NCBI RefSeq assembly: GCF_029201545.1
Contig: NZ_CP104007.1
Span: 3,072,501-3,136,500 of the forward strand
DNA from: Devosia sp. FJ2-5-3
GTDB lineage: Bacteria; Pseudomonadota; Alphaproteobacteria; Rhizobiales; Devosiaceae
Length of the DNA: 64,000 nucleotides
Direction of reading: 5' to 3'
A program made the position numbers and the translations under genes. The stretch's first letter is position 1. Every line of letters begins with the position of its first letter. This document shows positions 8,551 to 16,137 of the stretch, piece after piece. The notes beneath the pieces are model-generated. The model was not told the DNA's origin. It searched no databases and was given only the letters and a program-made list of their open reading frames with translations.

Positions 8551-8827
8551 CAATAATCACCCAAGCGCGATTCGCGCACATGTTCCAAGGCCCAACAGTT
8601 TAGCTAACCAGCGGCGAAGTGCAAGATCCAAGCTTAGATTCCTGCAATGTAGCCGACTATGAGCTGCCGCTTGTCGCTGTCCTAGGTCTTCAAAGGTCCG
8701 TTCATTGGGTGCTACCGCATGCTGCGTTGTTGAGCTTCGACGCAGGAGCATGCACCAACAGGGCCTCACCAAAGCTTTCGGTTCCACGGATGTCGCCTTC
8801 TTCAACGCCCCGTCGCAGAGTTGATGG

Positions 8828-9409
8828 TCACCTGGACTGTTCCGAAGAGCTTAACAAGCGGTAAACGCTGGCCCGGCTGATGCCGAGTTCCTTTGCGATC
8901 GTAACCGGTTTGGCGCCGCCGGCGGCCATTTCCTTGACCTTCTTAGCATGACGTTGTGCGGTCTTCTGCCGCCCAGTATAGCGGCCCTCTCGCTTGGCCT
9001 TGTCTATGCCTTCGCGCTGCCGCTCCAACATGATCTCCCGCTCGAATTGCGCGATGGACCCGAGTAAGTTCAAGAGCAGTTGGCCCATGGGTGTGCTGGT
9101 GTCGATATCGGGGTTGAGGATGCGAAGCGTAACGCCCTTGTGCTTGAGGTCCTCAGCAATGGCCACCAGGCCGGAGACGGAGCGGGCGAGCCGGTCGATC
9201 TTGGTGACAACGAAGGTGTCGCCCTGGCGGACATAGGCCATGGCGATGTCGAGTTGGGCGCGCTCGGCAACGCTGCTGACCTGCTCGCTGTATATGCGAT
9301 CGGCACCAATGGCGGTGAGGTCTGCGAGCTGGGCCTCAAGTCCAGCAACTTGGTCAACGGTGGACGTGCGTGCATAGCCGATAATCTGGCCGGCTGGGGT
9401 CTTGGTCAT
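8828..9409 (-). CDS. Serine recombinase (resolvase/invertase family)
   Basis: A 193-residue small serine recombinase. The catalytic Ser is in GYARTSTVDQ near the N-terminus. The conserved arginine-rich block FVVTKIDRLARSVSGL, the STPMGQLLLNLLGSIAQFERE helix and a C-terminal helix-turn-helix (KPVTIAKELGISRASVYRLL) follow in the usual order. ATG 9409 has AAGGGA 9 bases upstream; the longer in-frame extension overlaps the rep gene in another frame and is not likely coding. Lying just after rep in the same direction, it probably resolves multimers of the excised, replicating form. A role in DNA inversion is possible but I see no inverted crossover sites. Confidence 0.9.
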   Translation of the reverse strand: MTKTPAGQIIGYARTSTVDQVAGLEAQLADLTAIGADRIYSEQVSSVAERAQLDIAMAYVRQGDTFVVTKIDRLARSVSGLVAIAEDLKHKGVTLRILNPDIDTSTPMGQLLLNLLGSIAQFEREIMLERQREGIDKAKREGRYTGRQKTAQRHAKKVKEMAAGGAKPVTIAKELGISRASVYRLLSSSEQSR

Positions 9410-9435
9410 AGTTTGGTCCCTTGTTTCAATAGGAT

Positions 9436-11232
9436 CTAGGCATGCTGAGAATTTCGGCCGAACTGTCCCACATGGTCGTTGTAGGACCCTTGGGAGACAG
9501 TTTCCGCCGAGTGCGGGCTGTCGCTCTTGAGCAGGGTCTTGTGGGATGCGGCATCGCGGCGACGGCGAAAGGCCTTGTCGGCCCATGTGTCGAGCACGTC
9601 GGCCATCGCTTCGGCTTCGGCATTGCCATGGGCGTTCAAGGCTGCATGGGCTTCGGCATAGCTGAGCGTAGCGGCAACCAGGTCGCGGCCATACCGGGCC
9701 GACCAGCGGTCCACTTGGTTGGCGAGAACGCTCTTACCTATCGCCTGTGCCTCCGGATCGGACAGAAGGGCCATGGCCTTGATCGCCAACATAATCTGGT
9801 CGGCAATGACAAGATCGACGGGCGGGGCGAACCCAGTCTGATGCAGGGCCCACCAGCGGGAGCGCTGCCATCCATCGCGACCGAAGGTCTCGACATGGGA
9901 GAGGAAGGTACCCGTAAGATTGAGGTCGAGCAGCTTCATCCAGACCGGAGAGGGGATGGAACCGACGAGGGTAGTCTCATCGAAACTTGGGCCAGGATCC
10001 GTGCCGGCCTCTATACCCAGCTTCTTCGCCATCTTGGCGGTGATTACGCCTGACTTCGTACCACGCAGGGCCTCGAAGAATTCAACGAACCGGCCCTCCA
10101 TCTCGGCGTCGCCGGCAGCTGCGAGTTCGGCAATGTCAAAAGGTGACAGGCTGGTGTCTTCGTTTACGGCGTCAGCCAGCTTGCCCTCAACGTCGGCGCG
10201 ACGGTGATGATGAGCGGGGTAAGCATTGGGCCTGGCATCGAGGATGGTGGCCGATTGCTGTGCCGTGCTGGCGTGGTATCCTGACTGCGCCAGGCGCTCC
10301 ACGAAGCGGTCGATCAGCATGGCCGATCCCGCCCGCAAGGCTTCCAAGTCGGCGGTGAGGCATGGCAGTGTCACATGCAGATGCGGGTGCCAGCCACCGC
10401 GACCGCTCCAGCGCACATGTGCATCAGTCATCGCACCAACCGCCTGCATCAGCGGCTTGATCTTCTCGTTCCAATATCGGTCGGAGCGCGCCCCAGTAGA
10501 TGCCGACTTTAGGGCGGCCAGCAAGGGGGCGAGCCTGTCGTCGCGGTCGTGCTCGATGGTAAAGACGAATGTGATCATCGTCCCGCCCATGGCGGTGGCG
10601 GCCTCATGAGCGAGTCGATACCGTTTCGCACGAAGAGCTGCGATCCGACGGGCGCACATGGGACACGCCTCGCCATTGCCGCAGCGGTAGATGCCAGCCG
10701 CAGATGCCCGCTGGGTACCGTTCCCCCGCTCCACGAGGTGCACGTTGACGTTCTTGCTGCGTGCATGGCCGCAAACACATACCGCCGGTCCCTTCCCCGT
10801 TGGAGGGGCGAGCATGTCCTGAATGGGCCGAACCAGGTGCCGGTAGTCATGTTGCGGCTTTTGAGTTTCCGTCTTGGGGATATGGACGGCCTCCCTGAGG
10901 AACTTAATGACTACGTCCCCCACGGCCTCCTCATGAGCGGGCTGCTCGTTATCGCTGGAACCCATTGTCTCGCTCGGTGCAGGGGTTTCGATGGTTGCCG
11001 CGGGCGGGGCATCAGGGGGCTCGCTGGCCGCTTCCGCTGCCTTAGAGGCCGCGATTACCTCCTCAAGGTCGATCTGCACCATGCGCGGCGCACGAGGCCG
11101 ACGGGTCTTCTTGGCCTTCGGCGCCAAGCCGCTGAGTTCCGCGCCTTGGGGCGGAGGGTTACGTTTTGCTGGCAATAGGCCGAGGGCAAGGTTATACTCG
11201 TCTATGAGGTCTTCCAGGTCGGTCTGATACAC
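9436..11232 (-). CDS. rep: HUH-type rolling-circle replication initiator (Rep)
   Basis: A 598-residue protein with a zinc-finger-like CGNGEACPMCARRI around residues 190-205, then LAHEAATAMGGTMITFVFTI and GWHPHLHVTLP near residue 283. H-P-H-L-H is the HUH metal-binding motif of Rep_1-type rolling-circle initiators. The first 120 residues are proline-rich, charged and probably disordered. The GTG start at 11232 is supported by GGAG 7 bases upstream. It should nick the element's double-strand origin after excision and allow replication as a circle. The nicking Tyr was not pinned down; several candidates follow the HUH motif. Family identity is good, replication mode is inferred. Confidence 0.78.
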   Translation of the reverse strand: MYQTDLEDLIDEYNLALGLLPAKRNPPPQGAELSGLAPKAKKTRRPRAPRMVQIDLEEVIAASKAAEAASEPPDAPPAATIETPAPSETMGSSDNEQPAHEEAVGDVVIKFLREAVHIPKTETQKPQHDYRHLVRPIQDMLAPPTGKGPAVCVCGHARSKNVNVHLVERGNGTQRASAAGIYRCGNGEACPMCARRIAALRAKRYRLAHEAATAMGGTMITFVFTIEHDRDDRLAPLLAALKSASTGARSDRYWNEKIKPLMQAVGAMTDAHVRWSGRGGWHPHLHVTLPCLTADLEALRAGSAMLIDRFVERLAQSGYHASTAQQSATILDARPNAYPAHHHRRADVEGKLADAVNEDTSLSPFDIAELAAAGDAEMEGRFVEFFEALRGTKSGVITAKMAKKLGIEAGTDPGPSFDETTLVGSIPSPVWMKLLDLNLTGTFLSHVETFGRDGWQRSRWWALHQTGFAPPVDLVIADQIMLAIKAMALLSDPEAQAIGKSVLANQVDRWSARYGRDLVAATLSYAEAHAALNAHGNAEAEAMADVLDTWADKAFRRRRDAASHKTLLKSDSPHSAETVSQGSYNDHVGQFGRNSQHA

Positions 11233-11613
11233 GGGCCGTCTCCATGCAACGAGAATTCGCTGCGTTGGAAAGATGGTCTGGCAAGAGCCGGAAAGTGTAC
11301 AGATACAAGGGGTTAGGCCCTGCCAGGCGTCCGGAAGCAGGGTTGGGCGTAAAGCTTGAAACCGTATCTGTGCCGCGTCAGGTTGCCCCTGTGGGCCCCT
11401 CCGCTATGGTTGTCCGTGTTCCTACAGTTACTCCCCGCCGAGGGGCTTACAGATCATTCCAGGCGTCTCACAGGGCCGTGTCGCTACGGCAACACTCAAA
11501 AGAGATTCCGTACAATCGGCATGATGGAGTGCATATCCGGCGTTGCGCCGGCGAGGAAATGCACTTCAAGGCAAATGGACGAGCTGCCGCTGACCCATTC
11601 GAGGGTGCCCGTA
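11233..11613. other. Intergenic region upstream of rep; possible origin
   Basis: No coding sequence is convincing here. Two structures are visible: ACAGATAC at 11299-11306 with its inverted copy GTATCTGT at 11364-11371, and a short hairpin CCGGCG/CGCCGG near 11537-11551. The region lies between the relaxase stop and the rep start, so it could hold the rep promoter and the double-strand origin, but no nick site was identified. Confidence 0.35.
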
Positions 11614-13377
11614 TTACCCGAAGTCCAACGGCAGTCCCCAAATGTTCCGCGCCTGCGGGTTCCTTGGACCATAGCTCCGCCGGTTCCGCTCCACCTTGCT
11701 GCCGGCCCATGCGATGAAGGGAGCGCCGCAGTATGCGATGGCCGGGAATACCTGTACCAACCGCCGCGCCATGACGACTTCTGCCAATGCCTCCATGGCA
11801 TTGCGGCGCTCGGCCTCCATCTGGCCCATCTGGCTCATGCGGTCGGCAGCCTCGGCCTTCTCCACCCGCGCCAGGTTGCTGCTGGCGCCTGATGCAGCGC
11901 GTTCGGCAGCAATGAGGTCAGCACGAAGGGCGGCAATTTCACACTCGATGGATTCCGTACCCGTGCTCTCGGCCTGCCGTCCGAGGAGCCGGTCCAGAAC
12001 CGTGCGGGGCGGCGGGGCCATTGCCGCTTCCCGCTCCTGCGCTTCGCGATAGGCCGAGAGCACTTCGGCATGCTTGGCGTCGGTAGCGTCCTTATAGAGT
12101 CGTGCCGCGTGTAGCCGGTGGGATACCCTGATCGTGGCCCTGGCCTCGGCGGCTGCAATTCGCGCCCGCGCCTGCTGCTCCTGCACCGCCAGAAGCTGCT
12201 GGACGCGCTGAGCGGACGATTGGTCGGAGCAGGACTTCGACAACACCATCACCCCGGCAGCGAAACTGTCGATGGCAGCGGTCAGTCGCTGTCGATCATT
12301 CGCCGCAAGATGTTGGCTATTCCCGGTTGGTCCAGCTTCTGGTGAAGCGCCTCGAGGCTCTGATCCACCTGCTCCATGCGCGTAACGATGGTTTGTAGCA
12401 GGCCCAGCATCGCGTCCAGCACGGACATACTCTCCCCCTTCATCGGCAGCGCGGTGACCCGCGCTAATTGCAGGATCGTCGCCACGTCCTGCCGAAGGGC
12501 CTGCGTGTCTGCGTGGATCAACTGCGCTGCGTTGTTCGAGCTGCTCGTAGTAGTCATGATCGTTCTCCATGAGGGTGTTGAATTCGGCCTTGCGCTGGCG
12601 AGCGAGGCGGTGGGCGGCACCAAGAAACTGACCGTCCGGCCCCAACACCACCCATGTTCCGGCCTTTTCACCCTGAGCGAGGGCGAGGCCATGGGCGGTG
12701 AGCCGCCGGTGGAGTTCAGCGCCCGTGGGGCTATCGGCCCAGGCCACACGCATATTGTTACGGACAATGGCGAGGTCGATCCCGGCCCGCTTTGCCGTCT
12801 GATGCTGGACGCTGGTAAAGGCAGCAGCCGGGCGCTCGCCTCGACCCAGATGAGCGGTAAGCTGGTCAGCTATATCGGCCTTACCTTCCGCTCGCAGGGC
12901 AGCAAGGACCGATAGATCGTGCGCCCCCGCGATGATGGGATGGTTGAACAGGAGTTCGACTTGGCGGGCGATTTTTTCATGCCGCGCATGATCAAACTTT
13001 GAGGACAATACCCGGCCTGTTGCAGGATTCGTTTCAGGAACCACCACGTGCCAGTGCTGGCCAGCCACCTCCGACACGGCGCGGGCCTTGGTATGCTGCA
13101 CTATTAGGGTTGAGGCTGGATCGAACCCGAACTCAGCCCCAAGCATATCGACTACCTCGTGGAACTGCCGGCGGTCCATGTTCACCTGCGGCGCGACGAT
13201 GAAATGCCTCACCGCATAGCTGCGACCGAACTGGCGAGCATCGGCCACGGCATCCTTAAGGTCGGCGAGTGTGCCCTGCACGATCTCGACTGCCTCGTTG
13301 TCGTCTGCACTGGTCAGGTGCCGAGCCAACGCCCCAGCGCCTGTCGAGGTCCTGACGCGCGTGGCTTTGATCAACAT
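11614..13377 (-). CDS. Relaxase/mobilization nuclease
   Basis: A protein of about 587 residues starting MLIKATRVRTSTGAG. The N-terminal 220 residues carry relaxase-type features: RHFIVAPQVNMDRRQFHEVV and the metal-binding GQHWHVVVPETNP (about residue 109). A mid-part (GTWVVLGPDGQFLGAAHRLARQRK) is followed by a low-complexity linker rich in Gly, Ala and Arg (about 270-345). The rest is a long alanine-rich helical region with coiled-coil character. The linker coincides with a gene in another frame (12282-12557), which explains its odd composition. The start is one base after the mobC stop, so the two are coupled. It should nick at oriT and lead strand transfer using a helper element's conjugation machinery. 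Confidence 0.8.
   Translation of the reverse strand: MLIKATRVRTSTGAGALARHLTSADDNEAVEIVQGTLADLKDAVADARQFGRSYAVRHFIVAPQVNMDRRQFHEVVDMLGAEFGFDPASTLIVQHTKARAVSEVAGQHWHVVVPETNPATGRVLSSKFDHARHEKIARQVELLFNHPIIAGAHDLSVLAALRAEGKADIADQLTAHLGRGERPAAAFTSVQHQTAKRAGIDLAIVRNNMRVAWADSPTGAELHRRLTAHGLALAQGEKAGTWVVLGPDGQFLGAAHRLARQRKAEFNTLMENDHDYYEQLEQRSAVDPRRHAGPSAGRGDDPAISAGHRAADEGGEYVRAGRDAGPATNHRYAHGAGGSEPRGASPEAGPTGNSQHLAANDRQRLTAAIDSFAAGVMVLSKSCSDQSSAQRVQQLLAVQEQQARARIAAAEARATIRVSHRLHAARLYKDATDAKHAEVLSAYREAQEREAAMAPPPRTVLDRLLGRQAESTGTESIECEIAALRADLIAAERAASGASSNLARVEKAEAADRMSQMGQMEAERRNAMEALAEVVMARRLVQVFPAIAYCGAPFIAWAGSKVERNRRSYGPRNPQARNIWGLPLDFG
12282..12557 (-). CDS. Small helical protein nested inside the relaxase gene (MobB-like position)
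   Basis: A 91-residue reading frame that lies wholly inside the relaxase gene in another frame of the same strand. It begins MTTTSSSNNAAQLIHADTQ and ends with LRRMIDSD. It has a good ribosome binding site (GGAG seven bases before ATG) and reads as a regular amphipathic helical/coiled-coil protein (LDAMLGLLQTIVTRMEQVDQSLEALHQKL). The relaxase frame over the same bases is low-complexity. RSF1010-type plasmids carry mobB nested in mobA in the same way, so an accessory mobilization role is plausible. There is no sequence match to MobB that I can claim. Confidence 0.6.
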   Translation of the reverse strand: MTTTSSSNNAAQLIHADTQALRQDVATILQLARVTALPMKGESMSVLDAMLGLLQTIVTRMEQVDQSLEALHQKLDQPGIANILRRMIDSD

Positions 13378-13378
13378 G

Positions 13379-13651
13379 TCAGCGGCCCAGCATTGTCTGG
13401 GCGTCGGCACGGGCCTGTGCCAAGTCGTCGGAGCGGCCATAGCGCGCCTCGATCGCGTTGATGCGGCGGCGGAGCGCGGCCAAGGTGGTGCGATCCTCAA
13501 CGTTAAGAGGCTCCTGCATCCCCAGATGACCACGGAGGCTACGCCGGATCAGTTCGGAAACGGTGATGCCCTTCTCCTCGGCAGCATGCTCAGCAGCTCT
13601 CTTATCGCGGGAGGGAAGGCGGATTTCGAGGCGTTTGTCGCAAGAGGGCAT
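13379..13651 (-). CDS. mobC: MobC-like relaxosome accessory protein
   Basis: A 90-residue basic protein with a ribbon-helix-helix N-terminus: RLEIRLPSRDKRAAEHAAEEKG forms the strand and first helix, ITVSELIRRSLRGHL the second, followed by a helical tail. This is the layout of plasmid MobC/NikA-type proteins that bind oriT and help the relaxase melt DNA. I chose ATG 13651 because AAAGG lies 8 bases upstream; ATG 13657 and GTG 13660 are too close to that site. The relaxase ATG follows its stop after one base. The upstream gap contains two perfect hairpins, as expected near oriT. Confidence 0.75.
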   Translation of the reverse strand: MPSCDKRLEIRLPSRDKRAAEHAAEEKGITVSELIRRSLRGHLGMQEPLNVEDRTTLAALRRRINAIEARYGRSDDLAQARADAQTMLGR

Positions 13652-13961
13652 GTTCATCACCTTTCTGGGGGTGCACGGGGGGTCCCCCTGCCTAGCTGAT
13701 GCCGGTCCGGCATCATGGCTGGCTCCCTATGAACCAGCGTTCCAATAGGTTCAGGTGCGAACTTCCATATTGCAACTGCCGTGTACGGACCAAAATGACA
13801 TGTGCGCTAGCATACCATTCGGCAGGCCAGCCTGCCGGAGAGACGAAGGCGGGGAGCCCTCACATAGCGGACAGCCTACGGCTCGCTTTTGGATGTAGTT
13901 GCTCGTCCGTCCGACCGAACGGCTGCTCCAAGCCGGTACTGGGCCCCAAACGTCTAGAGGG
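13652..13961. other. Gap upstream of mobC with two hairpins; candidate oriT
   Basis: No coding frame is convincing. Two perfect inverted repeats are seen: TGATGCCG-GTC-CGGCATCA at 13697-13715 (8-bp arms, 3-base loop) and CGGCAGGC-CA-GCCTGCCG at 13820-13837 (8-bp arms, 2-base loop). Position immediately upstream of mobC and relaxase is typical for oriT. No conserved nic sequence was recognised. Confidence 0.45.
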
Positions 13962-14690
13962 TCAGGGAGCGCTCTCGAACTCCATGAGCGCGAGACTGAT
14001 GTTGTCGGGCGCCCCGAGCTCGAAGCAACGAGCGATTAGTCGTTCGAGCGTCGGGGCGGGATCGTCTCTGCCGAGAATGCGTTCAATTTCGACATCGCCG
14101 ACCACATCGGTAAGACCATCGGTGCACAGCAGAATGCGATCGCCCTCCTGCACCTCGAATTCCCCCTGCGAAGGCAATATCTCGGTGAAGAACCGGCCCC
14201 CGCCAAGCGACTGCGTGATCGAATGGTCGCGTCGACCCCCTGCCAGTACCGCTGGGACATGGTCTTTAGAAATTTGGGTCAGGTTGCGATCTCTTGAAAG
14301 GTACGCTCTCGAGTCACCTACGTTGAACCATCGGCATCGCCGTTGCTCGATGGCGACACCCACGATCGTGGTTCCCATACCCAAGAACTCGCCGTTGGCC
14401 ATGGCAGCTTCGTAGATTGCCCGATTGGCTGCCCGCAAAGCCACTGCGACACCATCCTCGGTCAGGAGCTGCCGATGCAGTGCCTCCAGTTTGGTCAGCG
14501 CCATATGGCTTGCGACTTCACCCTTGGCATGCCCGCCCATGCCGTCCGCGATCAACACGTATTGATTTGGCGCTTTGCTCTCCAACCCGATCGCAGGGCC
14601 TTCCACGGTCCTCCGACCGCAGATCGAAATTCGATCCTCGTTCGTATCGCGGACCGAACCGGTCGACGTCGCTGAAGCTATTCGCCACAT
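13962..14690 (-). CDS. PP2C-family serine/threonine protein phosphatase
   Basis: A 243-residue Stp1/PrpC-like metal-dependent phosphatase. Metal-binding and core motifs are in order: SVRDTNEDR (residues 12-20), LIADGMGGH (47-54), FNVGDSRAYL (about 125), LLCTDGLTD and GAPDNISL near the end. It starts 8 bases after the stop of the PLD-fold gene, with GAGGTGA overlapping that stop as the ribosome site. It should reverse phosphorylation by the kinase domain encoded two genes upstream, perhaps keeping the helicase system off in uninfected cells. The enzyme class is secure; the regulatory pairing is inferred from the operon. Confidence 0.9.
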   Translation of the reverse strand: MWRIASATSTGSVRDTNEDRISICGRRTVEGPAIGLESKAPNQYVLIADGMGGHAKGEVASHMALTKLEALHRQLLTEDGVAVALRAANRAIYEAAMANGEFLGMGTTIVGVAIEQRRCRWFNVGDSRAYLSRDRNLTQISKDHVPAVLAGGRRDHSITQSLGGGRFFTEILPSQGEFEVQEGDRILLCTDGLTDVVGDVEIERILGRDDPAPTLERLIARCFELGAPDNISLALMEFESAP

Positions 14691-14697
14691 GACGCGC

Positions 14698-16137
14698 TCA
14701 CCTCGCAACTCTCGTGAGATAGGCGGCGACGCTCTCGGGCTCATTCATGACGAAGCCCGCGAACTGTTCGAACGATCTAATGCGACCGTGATTGCTCAGC
14801 ATCGGCCGGTTCGCCACGAGCGCGACCCGGTTGTCCCAGGAAAGATGGTAGTACCTTCTCTCCTTGGTGTCCCTGACCTGGAGCGCTGCGGGAAACCTGG
14901 TGCTGAGCTTGGCCAGCCCGTCGAACGCCTGAGCCCAATCCTTACCACGTGAACGCCATTGGTTCGCTTCTTCGTTCAGCAGGATGTTCACCTGCACCCC
15001 GCGCTTCAGCAGTTGCTCGAGCGCACCGATGAAATCGCGATCGACTATATGGGGAGCGAGCCCTCTGGTGCTGATGGAGATCGAGCTTCTCGCCTCCGAC
15101 AGAGCGCGGCGCAGGAATTCGGACACTTCGTAGACCGCAGCGGGGCGCGCCGGCGATTGCGTCAGCGACCGTCGCGCTTCCGTTTCCGCCGCCAATGCGG
15201 CCTCGATCTCGCTCGGAGCCGGTCGTTGATCCTCGGAGTTCTCGCCGCGGTCGACGGCGTCGATCCGGCGCTGGACGGCTGCCACCTTCAACGCGGCGAG
15301 CGACACGGCCCTCTGCCTTACGAGATAGTCCTCCTGATCGAGCACCATTCGCGCCACGTCCTGGCCAAGGTGCGCGCGAACGTTAGATTTGATGTACCCA
15401 TCCGAAAAGGCCTTGACCAATCCCTTGCGGATGTTGCCGCTATGCTCGGCGAAGCGCTGCTCGAGGTTCTCGTCCGGGACGCCGTTCACTATGAAGCGCG
15501 TTCTGATCTCGCCTTTCCTGGATCTGAATACCAACGCAACGACCCTGCGAAAAACGCGCCTGTAGCGAGCAATGCGTTTGACACGCAAGAGATCGCGGCT
15601 TGCATCCTGACGCCCCGGCTGGTCCGAGAGGACTTGGTCGATCTCCGGCAGGCTCAGGTCATTGATAGTCGGTTGCGTTGGTGGAGTAGCCGGAATCTCT
15701 GCCAGCGCGCCGTCCTCCACCTCCTTGGTAAAAGCAAGGTCCAGACCGAGGGACCCGACCGGTTTGCGCGTGATACCGTCGAAGAGGATGGTGAGCACCT
15801 CCTCGGCGGGCGTCGAAACGCCTTCCGCCAGCGCCTTGCGGCCTAGGTCCGTAATCGCGACCTCGTCGCCATAGGCGATGAACTTGTCGGAAGCGAGGTC
15901 GGCCAGGGCACCGCGCACTATAGAGTCCTCAAGTCCGAGAAAACCCACGAGATCGTCAGCTGAAAGGCCCTCGACCAAGCTCCGGAGCACGAATTCACGG
16001 ATCGGCTGTAGCCCTTTGCGAACGACGCTCACGGCTTCGACATTAAGCTGCCACAGCGGCACCGCCGCTTCCGCATAGTCGAGCAGCTCGAAGCCGGACA
16101 GCTCCTCGTAGCGACGGGCAATCTGATCAGGCGTCAT
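14698..16137 (-). CDS. PLD-fold protein with degenerate HKD motif (MkoB-like)
   Basis: A 479-residue protein. The N-terminal 115 residues look like winged-helix segments (LSADDLVGFLGLEDSIVRGALADL, then FIAYGDEVAITDLGRKAL). The middle is charged and helical. From about residue 340 it has a phospholipase-D-like half: RALSEARSSISISTRG, IGALEQLLKRGVQVNILLNEE, then RRYYHLSWDNRVALV (about 430) and SFEQFAGFVMNEPESV. In a normal HxKxxxxD motif the last Asp matches this WDN; here the His and Lys positions read Arg and Tyr. Its start overlaps the kinase-helicase stop by 11 bases. Helicase plus PLD is the pairing of type I Mokosh. It may be an inactive or unusual PLD nuclease. Confidence 0.65.
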   Translation of the reverse strand: MTPDQIARRYEELSGFELLDYAEAAVPLWQLNVEAVSVVRKGLQPIREFVLRSLVEGLSADDLVGFLGLEDSIVRGALADLASDKFIAYGDEVAITDLGRKALAEGVSTPAEEVLTILFDGITRKPVGSLGLDLAFTKEVEDGALAEIPATPPTQPTINDLSLPEIDQVLSDQPGRQDASRDLLRVKRIARYRRVFRRVVALVFRSRKGEIRTRFIVNGVPDENLEQRFAEHSGNIRKGLVKAFSDGYIKSNVRAHLGQDVARMVLDQEDYLVRQRAVSLAALKVAAVQRRIDAVDRGENSEDQRPAPSEIEAALAAETEARRSLTQSPARPAAVYEVSEFLRRALSEARSSISISTRGLAPHIVDRDFIGALEQLLKRGVQVNILLNEEANQWRSRGKDWAQAFDGLAKLSTRFPAALQVRDTKERRYYHLSWDNRVALVANRPMLSNHGRIRSFEQFAGFVMNEPESVAAYLTRVAR

